A DNA stretch of 38,990 nt, taken from a virus. Location: IMG/VR virus record IMGVR_UViG_3300028563_000002, positions 1 through 38,990 of that record; one strand, 5' to 3'. A program made the translations under genes and the position numbers. A model generated the notes under the pieces. That model searched no databases. It had not been told where the DNA came from and saw nothing but the letters and a program-made list of their open reading frames with translations. Below are positions 1-7,450 of the stretch, in pieces. How positions within the stretch are numbered: position 1 is the stretch's first letter; each line of letters starts with the position of its first letter.

Positions 1-127
1 AAAGAGGCATTTGAAAGTGCAAACGAAGGTCTTTATTACGGTGTACAGCTCGCTAAATTGCGTGCTAATGGGAGCTTGTGTCGGGTACCCTATGACGATT
101 CAAATGTGGTGCATACTGCTTGGGACA
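1..127. repeat. Terminal direct repeat, left copy (assembly overlap)
   Basis: Bases 1-127 are identical to 38864-38990. The two copies lie inside one continuous terminase reading frame, so this is the overlap of a circular contig rather than a biological terminal repeat with its own content. An overlap of 127 equals a common maximum k-mer in short-read assemblers (known practice); that it arose this way here is inference. Confidence 0.95.
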
Positions 128-663
128 TTGGCCTCGATGATTTTACTGCGATATTTTGCTTCCAGGTAGGACGTGGTGGCAATATTTCGATTATCAACTA
201 TTATGAAAATTGGGACGAAGGAGCATCGCATTACTGTGACTGGCTTAATAAACAACGGTACAGATTTGGACGCCATATCTTCCCGCATGATGCAAGAAAA
301 AGAGACGCTGGAGCTAAGACACAATATCTTGACCACGTTACGCCGCTCCTCGAAGGCAAATTCATTGTATTGGAGCTTAAAGAGTGTGACAAGTTGGAAG
401 GTATCCAGACGGTACGCTCTATGCTATCTCGATGTGTCTTTGACGAAGAAAAGACACTTAAAGGATTTAGACATCTCGAAGCTTATAAAAAGGTTTGGGA
501 TGATAGGCTCGGATGTTATAAAAACACACCGCTTCACGACGAACACTCGCACGCGGCGGATGCGTTTCGCTATTTGGCTGTAGGGTTAAAAGGTTTAGAA
601 AGAAAAGATGGCCGAGGAGCAGACGAAGACATTAAAGCAGTAAATAGGTATTACGGCGTATGA
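1..663 (+). CDS. Terminase large subunit, C-terminal part (wraps from 38018)
   Basis: This is the carboxy-terminal 220 residues of the DNA-packaging motor subunit; the amino-terminal part lies at the other end of the window. Frame 1 is open from base 1 and continues the frame that starts at 38018 across the duplicated 127-bp junction, giving a protein of about 502 residues. The segment holds the RNase H-like nuclease half: an acidic first strand motif AWDIGLDD, a middle HDARKRDAG segment, and a late acidic cluster DEHSHAADAFRY typical of the metal-binding end of these nucleases. The stop overlaps the next gene's start (ATGA), so downstream translation is probably coupled. A TTG at 58 is not a genuine start; it is internal to the protein. 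Confidence 0.93.
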   Translation, partial: KEAFESANEGLYYGVQLAKLRANGSLCRVPYDDSNVVHTAWDIGLDDFTAIFCFQVGRGGNISIINYYENWDEGASHYCDWLNKQRYRFGRHIFPHDARKRDAGAKTQYLDHVTPLLEGKFIVLELKECDKLEGIQTVRSMLSRCVFDEEKTLKGFRHLEAYKKVWDDRLGCYKNTPLHDEHSHAADAFRYLAVGLKGLERKDGRGADEDIKAVNRYYGV

Positions 664-872
664 CAGTTTGGAAGAATGCAAAAGAAAATCCTCCAAAAAA
701 GAAAGGAAGATATTTAATTCTTACAACTTTTATTCGCCCTTGTATTTCTAACGATTCGATCGTTAGAAAGCATGTCCCATTCGTAAGCAACTTTATTCCT
801 GAAAAGGGATGGATGAGCAAATGTGATGAGCATGAAATCACCCATTGGACGGAGATTCCTCCCTATGATTGA
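660..872 (+). CDS. DUF551-like small protein
   Basis: A 70-residue protein matching the short DUF551 pattern common in phage accessory regions: an initial W, a PPKKKGRYL segment, a central GWM and a terminal THWTEIPPYD, corresponding to the family's usual vThWmplP ending. Its function is not known. The start overlaps the terminase stop by four bases, and its end overlaps a small ORF starting at 865, so it lies in a translationally coupled chain. I see no membrane segment or cysteine pair. Confidence 0.75.
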   Translation: MTVWKNAKENPPKKKGRYLILTTFIRPCISNDSIVRKHVPFVSNFIPEKGWMSKCDEHEITHWTEIPPYD

Positions 873-1002
873 ATGGATTATATTTAGAACAGCGATGGCG
901 TGCCTGCACATGGCCGAATTCTCTATTTTTATGGGTGGCATTGGGAGAGACTTTTTCATTTGGGTGGCCGATACAATATCAGAACCTTACAGGGAAGAGT
1001 AA
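865..1002 (+). CDS. Small hydrophobic protein (45 aa)
   Basis: A 45-residue ORF beginning MIEWIIFRTAMACLHMAEF and ending EPYREE. It overlaps the end of the DUF551 gene by eight bases, and its TAA shares an A with the next ATG (TAATG), fitting the overlapping chain on both sides. A GGAG sequence lies about ten bases upstream. The first 33 residues are hydrophobic and could span a membrane once. No family is recognised. Confidence 0.5.
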   Translation: MIEWIIFRTAMACLHMAEFSIFMGGIGRDFFIWVADTISEPYREE

Positions 1003-1565
1003 TGAAAAAACTGATTGAAGACATCAATTCTATTCCAGAGATATTCACTGATGGAGTCCGTGGCATTTTACTACTCAGGAGAAATAAAGATGGTGAAGAG
1101 GGGAATGCTCAAAGAAAAGCTATCAAAAGAATCTCGCGTGATACCAACGAGTGGAAAGCATTCGTACGTGAATTATACGAACTTCAACAAACTTCACATC
1201 AGGGGTATCGTATTTATTCATCTGTTAACGAACGAAATATCACAAAAGCTATTCACGAGTTTAAAAGACGTCAGCTAGAAACAGATTATGGGAACATGCA
1301 TGAATCGCATTCATTCTATTGCGATATAAAGAATCGTTTCTTTAGCTGTTTAATGAATCCAAATTGTCGGGCTCAAAATAATTTCTTAATTGACTGTGAC
1401 ACGCAAGAAGAGTATGAACATGCGGAGTTGCAGTTGAAAAATAGTGGCCTTATTATCATGGAATACAAGACGAGAAATGGTGTGCATATCATCACTCGAC
1501 CTTTTAACCCCAATGATTATGGGAATATGCAGATTAAAAAAGATGAACTAATGTTTATAGGATGA
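1002..1565 (+). CDS. Conserved phage protein, possible primase-like (AEP) fold
   Basis: A 187-residue protein. I start it at the ATG at 1002, preceded by AGGGAAGAG, because a longer upstream extension would run over the small 865 ORF. Residues around 115-170 carry FLIDCDT, then about 30 residues later NGVHIITRPF. The hhhDxD followed by a strand containing a lone His before an R-P pair resembles motifs I and II of archaeo-eukaryotic-type primases. The basic segment YRIYSSVNERNITKAIHEFK precedes it. The assignment is an inference from motif shape only; a third acidic motif is not obvious. It sits among small accessory genes rather than with the replication cluster. Confidence 0.6.
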   Translation: MKKLIEDINSIPEIFTDGVRGILLLRRNKDGEEGNAQRKAIKRISRDTNEWKAFVRELYELQQTSHQGYRIYSSVNERNITKAIHEFKRRQLETDYGNMHESHSFYCDIKNRFFSCLMNPNCRAQNNFLIDCDTQEEYEHAELQLKNSGLIIMEYKTRNGVHIITRPFNPNDYGNMQIKKDELMFIG

Positions 1566-1566
1566 T

Positions 1567-1776
1567 ATGACAACACCACAATCAATATTATATGAATTAC
1601 ATTATAAAATCGGAGCTATTAGTCGATTAATTGACGGCGATGAAGAAAATAATGGCATATTCGAGAGAATTGATCAAGTTGAATTGCAAAATGATGATAT
1701 TATCAATTCACTACAAAGAATCGAAAATCAATTAAGCTTGATTATTCAAGTACTGGCGAACCAAACCCATGGATGA
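1567..1776 (+). CDS. Hypothetical coiled-coil protein (69 aa)
   Basis: Unrecognised. The sequence has heptad-like runs from about residue 30 on (IFERIDQVELQNDDIINSL, then QRIENQLSLIIQVL), consistent with a short coiled coil. It starts one base after the preceding stop, with AGGATGAT just upstream, and its end overlaps the next start by eight bases. Confidence 0.6.
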   Translation: MTTPQSILYELHYKIGAISRLIDGDEENNGIFERIDQVELQNDDIINSLQRIENQLSLIIQVLANQTHG

Positions 1777-2206
1777 AAGCGAAAGACTTCAAAGATGGAA
1801 AGATAATTATGGCTGGGAAGAATGCGGTATTGAATCAGCTACTAGAGATGAAGAAGTAGCTAATCGGATTGCCGCGCTATTGAATCATCCGCAGATTGAT
1901 AAATATTGCATGGTTGATGCTTATTATTATGACTTTTCAGTTATTCCCAGGGGTGTGCAAGAAAAGCTTCAGCTTTGGCGTGATGCTTATCTCATTTATG
2001 GCATTACGACCAAAGGAGAAATGATTTCCAAATGGGTTGATAGATGGGATTTGGACAGCGTCGACCCTATTAGAGATGGAAAAGTAATGCATGGTGAGCA
2101 TCCTAGAACTAATATGGTTTTACCAGAAATTAGACAAATGTACGACCCAAAGCTTTTGTCTACTCCTGCACCAGATTTTATTAAGACGGTTTTAGGTCAT
2201 TTATGA
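1769..2206 (+). CDS. Hypothetical protein (145 aa)
   Basis: No family recognised. It is an acidic, tryptophan- and tyrosine-containing soluble protein with no membrane segment or cysteine cluster. It overlaps its upstream neighbour by eight bases and its downstream neighbour by four (ATGA), which supports it being a real member of the accessory operon. Confidence 0.65.
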   Translation: MDESERLQRWKDNYGWEECGIESATRDEEVANRIAALLNHPQIDKYCMVDAYYYDFSVIPRGVQEKLQLWRDAYLIYGITTKGEMISKWVDRWDLDSVDPIRDGKVMHGEHPRTNMVLPEIRQMYDPKLLSTPAPDFIKTVLGHL

Positions 2207-2601
2207 ATGAAGACAACGGCGTACGATGTTTATTTGATACTCCAGAAGCTAATAACTTCATCTATAAACCGCCAAATGTGACAGATTCTAACATTCCTAA
2301 AGCTCAAAATGCGACTCTTGGTGTGAAATTCGCACAAGGCGTCCATTTCCTTGACCCATGGGGATTTAAACTTTGGGGTATGAGTAGATGGCAAAGAACT
2401 ATATTCCGCATGAAACACCCTGTAGCCTATACAAAAAGATGGTGGTGGGGATTCTCGCGAAAGATCAAAAGATTATTTGTTAAAGAACAAATATGGAAAT
2501 GCAACTTAGTTAACACAAACAAAAAAGAGGTAAAAAATGGAAGTTGTGGAAACACAAACGGCAATGGGTGTAATCAAAAGCAAGAGAACACTCCACAGTA
2601 G
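2203..2601 (+). CDS. Hypothetical protein (132 aa)
   Basis: Unrecognised. The middle has an aromatic- and Arg-rich stretch (WGMSRWQRTIFRMKHP, then RWWWGFSRKIKRLF), which may be membrane-associated or nucleic-acid-binding. The last 22 residues are Asn/Gly/Cys-rich, and that part of the gene overlaps the next gene by 65 bases. The upstream end is coupled by ATGA. Confidence 0.6.
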   Translation: MNEDNGVRCLFDTPEANNFIYKPPNVTDSNIPKAQNATLGVKFAQGVHFLDPWGFKLWGMSRWQRTIFRMKHPVAYTKRWWWGFSRKIKRLFVKEQIWKCNLVNTNKKEVKNGSCGNTNGNGCNQKQENTPQ

Positions 2602-2770
2602 AATTAAGGAATGCATTGATGACCTGCAAAGCGTCGACTTTAAATTTCCTTTTGAGATCAAATTTCAAGAGACTATGAGCAGCCCTGTATTTACTATTAA
2701 AATCGACAAGGAAGAGTCTAATTTCTTCGTGGATGAAAAGGGTCAGAAATGGGTAAAGGCTGATGAATAA
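2537..2770 (+). CDS. Hypothetical protein (77 aa)
   Basis: Unrecognised small soluble protein. A GAGG six bases before the ATG supports this start despite the 65-base overlap with the preceding gene. The second half looks like alternating beta strands (KFPFEIKFQET, VFTIKIDKEE, NFFVDEKGQKWV). The TAA shares its last A with the next ATG. Confidence 0.6.
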   Translation: MEVVETQTAMGVIKSKRTLHSRIKECIDDLQSVDFKFPFEIKFQETMSSPVFTIKIDKEESNFFVDEKGQKWVKADE

Positions 2771-2997
2771 TGGGTGAGCTGACTGATCTATTGTTTACTG
2801 TTCTAGGCAAAATGGGCCGATGGTTTAACGTGAAAGGTCAGCGCATTTGTTTTGTTTTGTGGGTAATCTGCTTAATCTACTGGATGGTTCGCAACTTCTC
2901 TATGGATTTGTATGTACAAACAGGGGGCTGTCTTATTAGCCTTGGATTTCATTTCTATGGCTGGTGGAATTGGAAGGATAAAGGAATTGGCAAATGA
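2770..2997 (+). CDS. Small two-helix membrane protein (75 aa)
   Basis: Two hydrophobic segments are clear: about residues 24-42 (RICFVLWVICLIYWMVRNF) and 48-66 (VQTGGCLISLGFHFYGWW), ending in a short basic tail. The arrangement of aromatic residues and the terminal YGWWNWKDKG resemble small phage membrane proteins related to half of a PnuC-type unit. That likeness is a general impression. It could also be a holin-like protein, but it is not near a lysis enzyme. Start and stop overlap both neighbours. Confidence 0.65.
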   Translation: MGELTDLLFTVLGKMGRWFNVKGQRICFVLWVICLIYWMVRNFSMDLYVQTGGCLISLGFHFYGWWNWKDKGIGK

Positions 2998-3212
2998 AAA
3001 CTTGGTGTACCTATTGTGACCCAAAGTATTTTATTATCTATGGATTTTGTGACAATTGTGGGCGTCGTTGCGAGCCACCACTATATGATCCAAAAGAGCT
3101 AATAGACTATGACGAATACCTTGAATTCCGAAAAAAATGGAATAAAGAGCGCTCAGACCTAATTTTGGACGCTATGAGGAGGATGCCAAATGAAGAGCTG
3201 GGACACAATTAG
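2994..3212 (+). CDS. Zinc-ribbon-like small protein (72 aa)
   Basis: The first third carries CTYC and CDNCGRRC, two Cys pairs about 12 residues apart, which would form a zinc ribbon. The rest is acidic and helical (EYLEFRKKWNKERSDLI). It is coupled to the upstream gene by ATGA and overlaps the next by 23 bases. The role is unknown; similar small zinc proteins recur in this genome. Confidence 0.65.
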   Translation: MKTWCTYCDPKYFIIYGFCDNCGRRCEPPLYDPKELIDYDEYLEFRKKWNKERSDLILDAMRRMPNEELGHN

Positions 3213-3576
3213 ACAAGAATGTCCTAAACTATATAAAGAAGGCATTGCATTTGAATGCGCCCACGGATGGTATGATATTGTTTATGATTTATCGGTTAAA
3301 ATCGAGAAGATTCTAAACGAATATGCAGAAAACCATAAACGGGTCGAGGGTGAAGAAAATGAAATATTTGAAATGTTTGCTGTACAAGTAAAAGAAAAAT
3401 ATGGCACATTGCGGTTTTATATGTCTTTAGAAACTGATGAGATAAGCGATCTCATACATGAAGCAGAGGCACTTTCTTCGCAGACGTGCGAAAGTTGTGG
3501 GGCTTCTGCTAAGATGCGTGGTACAAGATGGTTTGAGGTAAAATGCGATGCCTGTTTTGCTTCAAATAGAAATTAA
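3190..3576 (+). CDS. Conserved phage zinc-binding protein (128 aa)
   Basis: This follows a pattern I recognise from many phages: FECAHGWYDIVYDLS near the N-terminus, then VQVKEKYGTLRFYM, then two Cys pairs at the end (CESCG and CDAC, about 20 residues apart). The second half is therefore a probable zinc-binding module. The biochemical role is unknown. It starts inside the end of the previous gene. Confidence 0.75.
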   Translation: MKSWDTIRQECPKLYKEGIAFECAHGWYDIVYDLSVKIEKILNEYAENHKRVEGEENEIFEMFAVQVKEKYGTLRFYMSLETDEISDLIHEAEALSSQTCESCGASAKMRGTRWFEVKCDACFASNRN

Positions 3577-3593
3577 ATCAATGAGAGACTAGA

Positions 3594-3863
3594 ATGTCAG
3601 AAGAACAAATAACGCCAGAGCCCCAAAATGTCCCGACAATTCCACAGATACTTGCAAAAGCGAAGAGAGATATCTTTCGTTTTAACGGTGAAAGACCTAC
3701 CGCCATCAATCTCGAACACATTACACACATGTGCCTCGAAGGAAAAAAAATCACCTTTCACTTCTACTCGTCGGCAATTTTCGTTGAGTTGGCAGATGAA
3801 GGTGCCGCCGCATCTATCTTTGAAGTGCTCTTAACAAATTGGTCGGCCGATGTGGTGGAATGA
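3594..3863 (+). CDS. Hypothetical protein (89 aa)
   Basis: Unrecognised small soluble protein with a Pro-rich N-terminus and alternating strand-like segments (KKITFHFYSSAIFVELAD). The start is preceded immediately by GAGACTAGA, a sequence that recurs upstream of other genes here, rather than by a classic GGAGG. Confidence 0.6.
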   Translation: MSEEQITPEPQNVPTIPQILAKAKRDIFRFNGERPTAINLEHITHMCLEGKKITFHFYSSAIFVELADEGAAASIFEVLLTNWSADVVE

Positions 3864-4386
3864 TATCAAAGAAATCAAAGAATGGATGATTACTATTGCT
3901 AGTCGGCTTACGAATCTCGACGTGAATGTTGATATTATTAAGCAGACGCAAGAAGACGCCGATGGATGCAATTGCTTTTCTGACCGCCTGGAAGAAATGG
4001 AAGAGAAAATTGATAAGATAAGAGATGAATTCCCAAGATTTGAAAAGCTTGTTAATCCCGAAGAACTGGTTTCTACTTACGAAAAACACATCACTAAAAT
4101 TGAACAAATGATGCTTGAATTTAAGGGTTGTGTTTCCATGGCTCGAAGTTCAATAGCGGAAAGAAAAGAACTAGATGCCGAACTCAAAGACATGAAAAAC
4201 GTTGCTCAGATAGCAAAAGATATTTATAATTCGATGCACACTTTTATCAAATCGGCTGACAATTTTGAACAAAGAAATTACTTCAAATTAGATGCGATTT
4301 ATCGTGAAATTTGCGAAAAAACCGCGCAAAAACCTAAAAAAAAAGGTAAAACCGTCAAAAAAACGGCGATTACTCCTTCCCTTTAA
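3850..4386 (+). CDS. Coiled-coil hypothetical protein (178 aa)
   Basis: Mostly helical with long charged heptad-like stretches (FSDRLEEMEEKIDKIRDEF, then AERKELDAELKDMKNVAQ) and a Lys-rich tail (PKKKGKTVKKT). No family recognised. It overlaps the previous gene by 14 bases and is convergent with the leftward gene at 4370, overlapping it by 17 bases. Confidence 0.6.
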   Translation: MWWNDIKEIKEWMITIASRLTNLDVNVDIIKQTQEDADGCNCFSDRLEEMEEKIDKIRDEFPRFEKLVNPEELVSTYEKHITKIEQMMLEFKGCVSMARSSIAERKELDAELKDMKNVAQIAKDIYNSMHTFIKSADNFEQRNYFKLDAIYREICEKTAQKPKKKGKTVKKTAITPSL

Positions 4387-4621
4387 TCTGAATAGAACGA
4401 ATAGAACTATCTAGTATTTGCATAAAAAGATTTCTATAAAATACAACTTCATCAAGGGTCTTGCATTGTCCGAGCATGCAGTTTATCGACGCGCTCATCA
4501 ATGCTGACATGGCTAAATTACGGTCATTTTCCTGAAGAACATTGGAAATGTACATCTCCATTTTGTTTGTCATTTCCATGACATCCATCAAATCGTCGTG
4601 TGGAATGTGAGGCATTTCCAT
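4370..4621 (-). CDS. Hypothetical protein, lone leftward gene before portal
   Basis: An 83-residue Met-rich helical protein (MEMPHIPHDDLMDVMEMTN...). I prefer the ATG at 4621, with AAGGAA six bases upstream; an ATG at 4639 is possible and adds six residues. It is the only leftward gene between the terminase and 8927. It lies directly upstream of, and divergent from, portal, so its promoter region would overlap the portal leader. Function unknown. Confidence 0.55.
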   Translation of the reverse strand: MEMPHIPHDDLMDVMEMTNKMEMYISNVLQENDRNLAMSALMSASINCMLGQCKTLDEVVFYRNLFMQILDSSIRSIQIKGKE

Positions 4622-4688
4622 GATTAGTTCCTTGCGCATAATAAATTTTATCCTACAGGATTAAATTAATTAAAAGCCATGGTGAAAA

Positions 4689-6704
4689 ATGCGAAATAAC
4701 GACCCTATTTTCTGGCCGGAAGATTCTCTGAATGTGTCGCTGCGCCAAGGTATGGAAAAGAACTACTCCGATAGTATTAATATCTTACAAACGCAGTGGT
4801 ATCAAGCCGACCTCAATCAACGATTCACAATGAATGACCAAGAAGTATGGGGCTTGATTTTCCCAGGTGTTGCGACATATCGAAGGAAGATATGGAACTT
4901 CAATATTATGAACCCCATAAGCGAAGCTATCAGTGGCCAGCAAAGGCAGACACGAAAAAGTTCCGCGGTAATTCCTGTTAGAAATGGCGTACAAAAGACA
5001 GCCGATCAGCTCACGAAATGTCTTTATCACAATCATAAAGAAGGCTTCCATACAACCTTTAGCGATGCATTCCAATTAGGCGCTGTTATCCAGGGCCTGG
5101 GCTTCATGTATATGTATGGGGACTCAACTAAAGACCCTCTCAGCCCAGACCCTCGCTGGCGTTATGTCGACATGAAATCATGCCTTTTTGACCCATATTT
5201 CCGCAAGCATGATATGAGTGATGCTAGATTTTTTTGGGTTAGAACTTTCTTTGATGCCCAAGAAGCAGCTCTGATGTATCCGCAGTTTGGTGATGAAATT
5301 TTATCTTTACCTAAAGGAACATACCGCGATGACAAATTCTACTACATGCCAGAAGTCTACCAAATCCAATTCCCTAACCTCATTGCCTTCGATGAGTATT
5401 GGTACCAAACTAGCCGAGAAGCTACATTCCTCGTGGATAGAAAGACAGAAGAATGCCAGGAGTATCAAGGCACTCCAGAGCAGCTTAAAGAGATCATGCA
5501 AGCTTTCAAAGGAAAGCTCTCTACCTTAAAAAAACAAGTACCGACTGTTAGACGAAGCATTATCCTCAACGACCGTGTAATCGTCGATGAACCCAACCCT
5601 TATGGCATGGATAGATACCCAGTCGTGCCGATGCTCTCCTTCTTCACCGCAGATACCCCTTACTACGCATACAAGTTTAATAGTCCGATGACTATGCTTC
5701 GTGATTGTCAATACCTCTTAAATCGCTTAAAAGTTTCCAATTTGGAAATACTTGATGCGCAACAACAGGGCTTGAAAGTTAAAAAAGGTGCATTAGTCAC
5801 TCCAGAGGATGCGCTAAATTCAGGCCATGGACGTGTCTTGTCCATTGACCCAGACTTTCAGATGGACGACGTGCAGGCGATGCCTATTGTGCCTCCTTCT
5901 CCTGTCATGCTTCAAATGGAAGAAATGCTAAAAGGTATCTTCTTCAACATTGCTGGTATCGACCCGAATGCTATGGGGATGGATATCGACGACAAAGCCG
6001 GAATCATCACAATGATGAGGCAGGCTGCCACAGCTAGAAACCTTCAAAGACTCTTCGATCAAGCCGACGAATCGCAAAGATTATGCGCCGATATCGAAAT
6101 AGAGTACATACAAAAGAACTGGACCTATGGAAAAGTTAGACAAGTTATCGGTGAAGACCCAACAGCTGAATTTGATAGTAAGATATTCTTTAAGTATGGC
6201 TGTAAGGTCGTTCAAGCGGCTCTTACAGAGACACAGCAACAATTAGAACTAGCTCAAATTCTTCATGCACAGCAACTCTATCCAGACCTAATCCCACCGG
6301 ATGAAGTCTTAGAATGCATGACTCTGCAAAACAAAGACCGCATTGTCGAAAAAGTTATGGCTAAGCAGAAGGCAATGCAGGAACAGCAGCAGAAGATGGA
6401 GCAGCTACAAATGCAGCAGTTACAAGTTGACAACATGACAAAAGTGGCTTATGCCCATAGTCAAGAAGGGCTAGCGAAAGAGCGAGTAGCCAAAATCCAA
6501 ACGGATTCGGCAGTGGCTCAAGATAAATTGCGTCGAGCTCATCAAGAAGATACGGCGAGCTTACTTAATGTTGTCAAAGCACTTAAAGAGCTAAAAGGTA
6601 TGGATTTAGACCATTTAATGCAACAGGTCGAAATCCTAAATGCTTTAAGTCCTGCTGCTAATCCTGAGAAGGAAACGGTTGCAAGTAATCAAAATGTTGC
6701 TTAA
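4689..6704 (+). CDS. Portal protein (P22-like)
   Basis: A 671-residue protein of the size and composition of P22-type portals, which form the dodecameric DNA gate at one capsid vertex. Recognisable features are the N-terminal MNDQEVWGLIFPGVATYRRK and SGQQRQTRKSS segments, the central RYPVVPMLSFF, a GIDPNAMGMD loop in the clip/crown half, and a long C-terminal Gln-rich coiled coil from about residue 555 (QKAMQEQQQKMEQLQMQQLQ). It stands ahead of scaffold and capsid, with the partition module placed between them. The ATG at 4689 has only a weak GGTGAAAA upstream. Confidence 0.88.
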   Translation: MRNNDPIFWPEDSLNVSLRQGMEKNYSDSINILQTQWYQADLNQRFTMNDQEVWGLIFPGVATYRRKIWNFNIMNPISEAISGQQRQTRKSSAVIPVRNGVQKTADQLTKCLYHNHKEGFHTTFSDAFQLGAVIQGLGFMYMYGDSTKDPLSPDPRWRYVDMKSCLFDPYFRKHDMSDARFFWVRTFFDAQEAALMYPQFGDEILSLPKGTYRDDKFYYMPEVYQIQFPNLIAFDEYWYQTSREATFLVDRKTEECQEYQGTPEQLKEIMQAFKGKLSTLKKQVPTVRRSIILNDRVIVDEPNPYGMDRYPVVPMLSFFTADTPYYAYKFNSPMTMLRDCQYLLNRLKVSNLEILDAQQQGLKVKKGALVTPEDALNSGHGRVLSIDPDFQMDDVQAMPIVPPSPVMLQMEEMLKGIFFNIAGIDPNAMGMDIDDKAGIITMMRQAATARNLQRLFDQADESQRLCADIEIEYIQKNWTYGKVRQVIGEDPTAEFDSKIFFKYGCKVVQAALTETQQQLELAQILHAQQLYPDLIPPDEVLECMTLQNKDRIVEKVMAKQKAMQEQQQKMEQLQMQQLQVDNMTKVAYAHSQEGLAKERVAKIQTDSAVAQDKLRRAHQEDTASLLNVVKALKELKGMDLDHLMQQVEILNALSPAANPEKETVASNQNVA

Positions 6705-6742
6705 CAATTAAATTAAAGTTGCTTGAATAAAGGAGCAAAATT

Positions 6743-7036
6743 ATGGCTAAGAATTATGGTGGCCGTTCTGAAAAAGGTCAGGGTGGTTATAAAAGTCCTG
6801 GTGAAAAGGGCACAGCTGGTTCAAGAAATGGCGGAATGCCTAGTGGTGATATGGCTATGGCCGGTCTAAATCAAGGCGATATGTCGCCAAGAATTAAAGA
6901 TTATCAAAAACCAGCTAAGGAATTTTCTCAAGAAGGTTTTAGCAAAACATTGGATTATATCGAACGTCAAGATAAACTCCAAGGTACTGAAGCCTCTACA
7001 GTAGAAAAGCAAGCTTATAAGGGGAGATATTCTTAA
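6743..7036 (+). CDS. Gly-rich small phage protein (97 aa)
   Basis: A low-complexity Gly/Lys/Ser-rich N-terminal half (GGRSEKGQGGYKSPGEKG) followed by a more ordered charged C-terminus. AAGGAGC seven bases upstream is a good ribosome-binding site. It follows portal and precedes a coupled small gene; a minor head component or internal protein is plausible but not shown. Confidence 0.6.
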   Translation: MAKNYGGRSEKGQGGYKSPGEKGTAGSRNGGMPSGDMAMAGLNQGDMSPRIKDYQKPAKEFSQEGFSKTLDYIERQDKLQGTEASTVEKQAYKGRYS

Positions 7037-7221
7037 TGGCTAAGTCATCATCTTCAAAAGATAGACCAGGTCGTGTAGAAATCCAGAAAGGTCCTATCAG
7101 CATGGATGAGCAATATTCTCTTTGCTTTCCTCGTGAACCCGAAAGAACGCGAGAAGATATGCAAAATCTAGAAGATAGACGTGCTGGCATGACTTTAACA
7201 AAGCACGAGCCTAAAAGATAA
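7036..7221 (+). CDS. Small basic phage protein (61 aa)
   Basis: A charged 61-residue protein whose ATG shares an A with the previous TAA. No fold recognised. It is the last gene before the intrinsic terminator at 7239, so it closes the terminase-to-portal transcription block. Confidence 0.55.
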   Translation: MAKSSSSKDRPGRVEIQKGPISMDEQYSLCFPREPERTREDMQNLEDRRAGMTLTKHEPKR

Positions 7222-7238
7222 AGTAAAGCGCTTTATTT

Positions 7239-7274
7239 GGGGTCAGATTTGCGAGTCTGTACCCCCTTTCTTTA
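7239..7274 (+). terminator. Intrinsic terminator after portal block
   Basis: GGGGT-CAGA pairs with TCTG-T-ACCCC (one bulged T) around an 8-nt loop, followed by CCTTTCTTT. It follows the last gene of the portal block and separates it from the tRNA-like element and the partition module. Confidence 0.7.
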
Positions 7275-7275
7275 C

Positions 7276-7355
7276 GGCATGTTAGCTCAGGTAGTAGAGC
7301 GCATCTAGTTGGCATCGCCCTAGGTGAGGCGTAAGCGCAAGTCTTACACGTGCCT
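7276..7355 (+). tRNA. tRNA-like element with enlarged anticodon loop (possibly degenerate)
   Basis: Three tRNA helices can be drawn exactly. The acceptor is GGCATGT 7276-7282 with ACGTGCC 7348-7354 (7 bp, one G-U). The D arm is GCTC 7285-7288 with GAGC 7297-7300 around AGGTAGTA. The T arm is GTAAG 7331-7335 with CTTAC 7343-7347 around a 7-nt loop. The anticodon stem CATCT 7302-7306 with AGGTG 7322-7326 closes a 15-nt loop instead of 7. The T loop reads CGCAAGT, not TTCRANY, and the usual G18 is A, so the normal G18-Psi55 contact is lost. No CCA is encoded. It could be a relic, a tRNA mimic, or a tRNA with an insertion next to the anticodon. Confidence 0.45.
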
Positions 7356-7362
7356 TTTCCTT

Positions 7363-7450
7363 TATATAGACAATGTATTTGATCTATATATCACTTCTAT
7401 GTATGTTATATGCCAATTATATATAACACATATGGAGGATATATGATTAT
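7363..7450 (+). repeat. 11-bp TATAT iteron array A (parA operator/centromere candidate)
   Basis: Eight consecutive 11-bp units begin at 7363, 7374, 7385, 7396, 7407, 7418, 7429 and 7440; most start TATAT or CATAT and two are degenerate (TGTAT, TCTAT). The last unit contains the parA start codon, and GGAGGA of the ribosome-binding site lies in unit seven. The period is one helical turn, so all boxes face the same side of DNA. This layout is typical of sites bound cooperatively by ribbon-helix-helix partition proteins (known for ParG and omega families); binding here is inferred. Confidence 0.8.

Noticed and set aside
1-127. True direct terminal repeats like those of T7
   Set aside because: The repeat is inside the terminase gene, has no features of its own and has a typical assembler overlap length.
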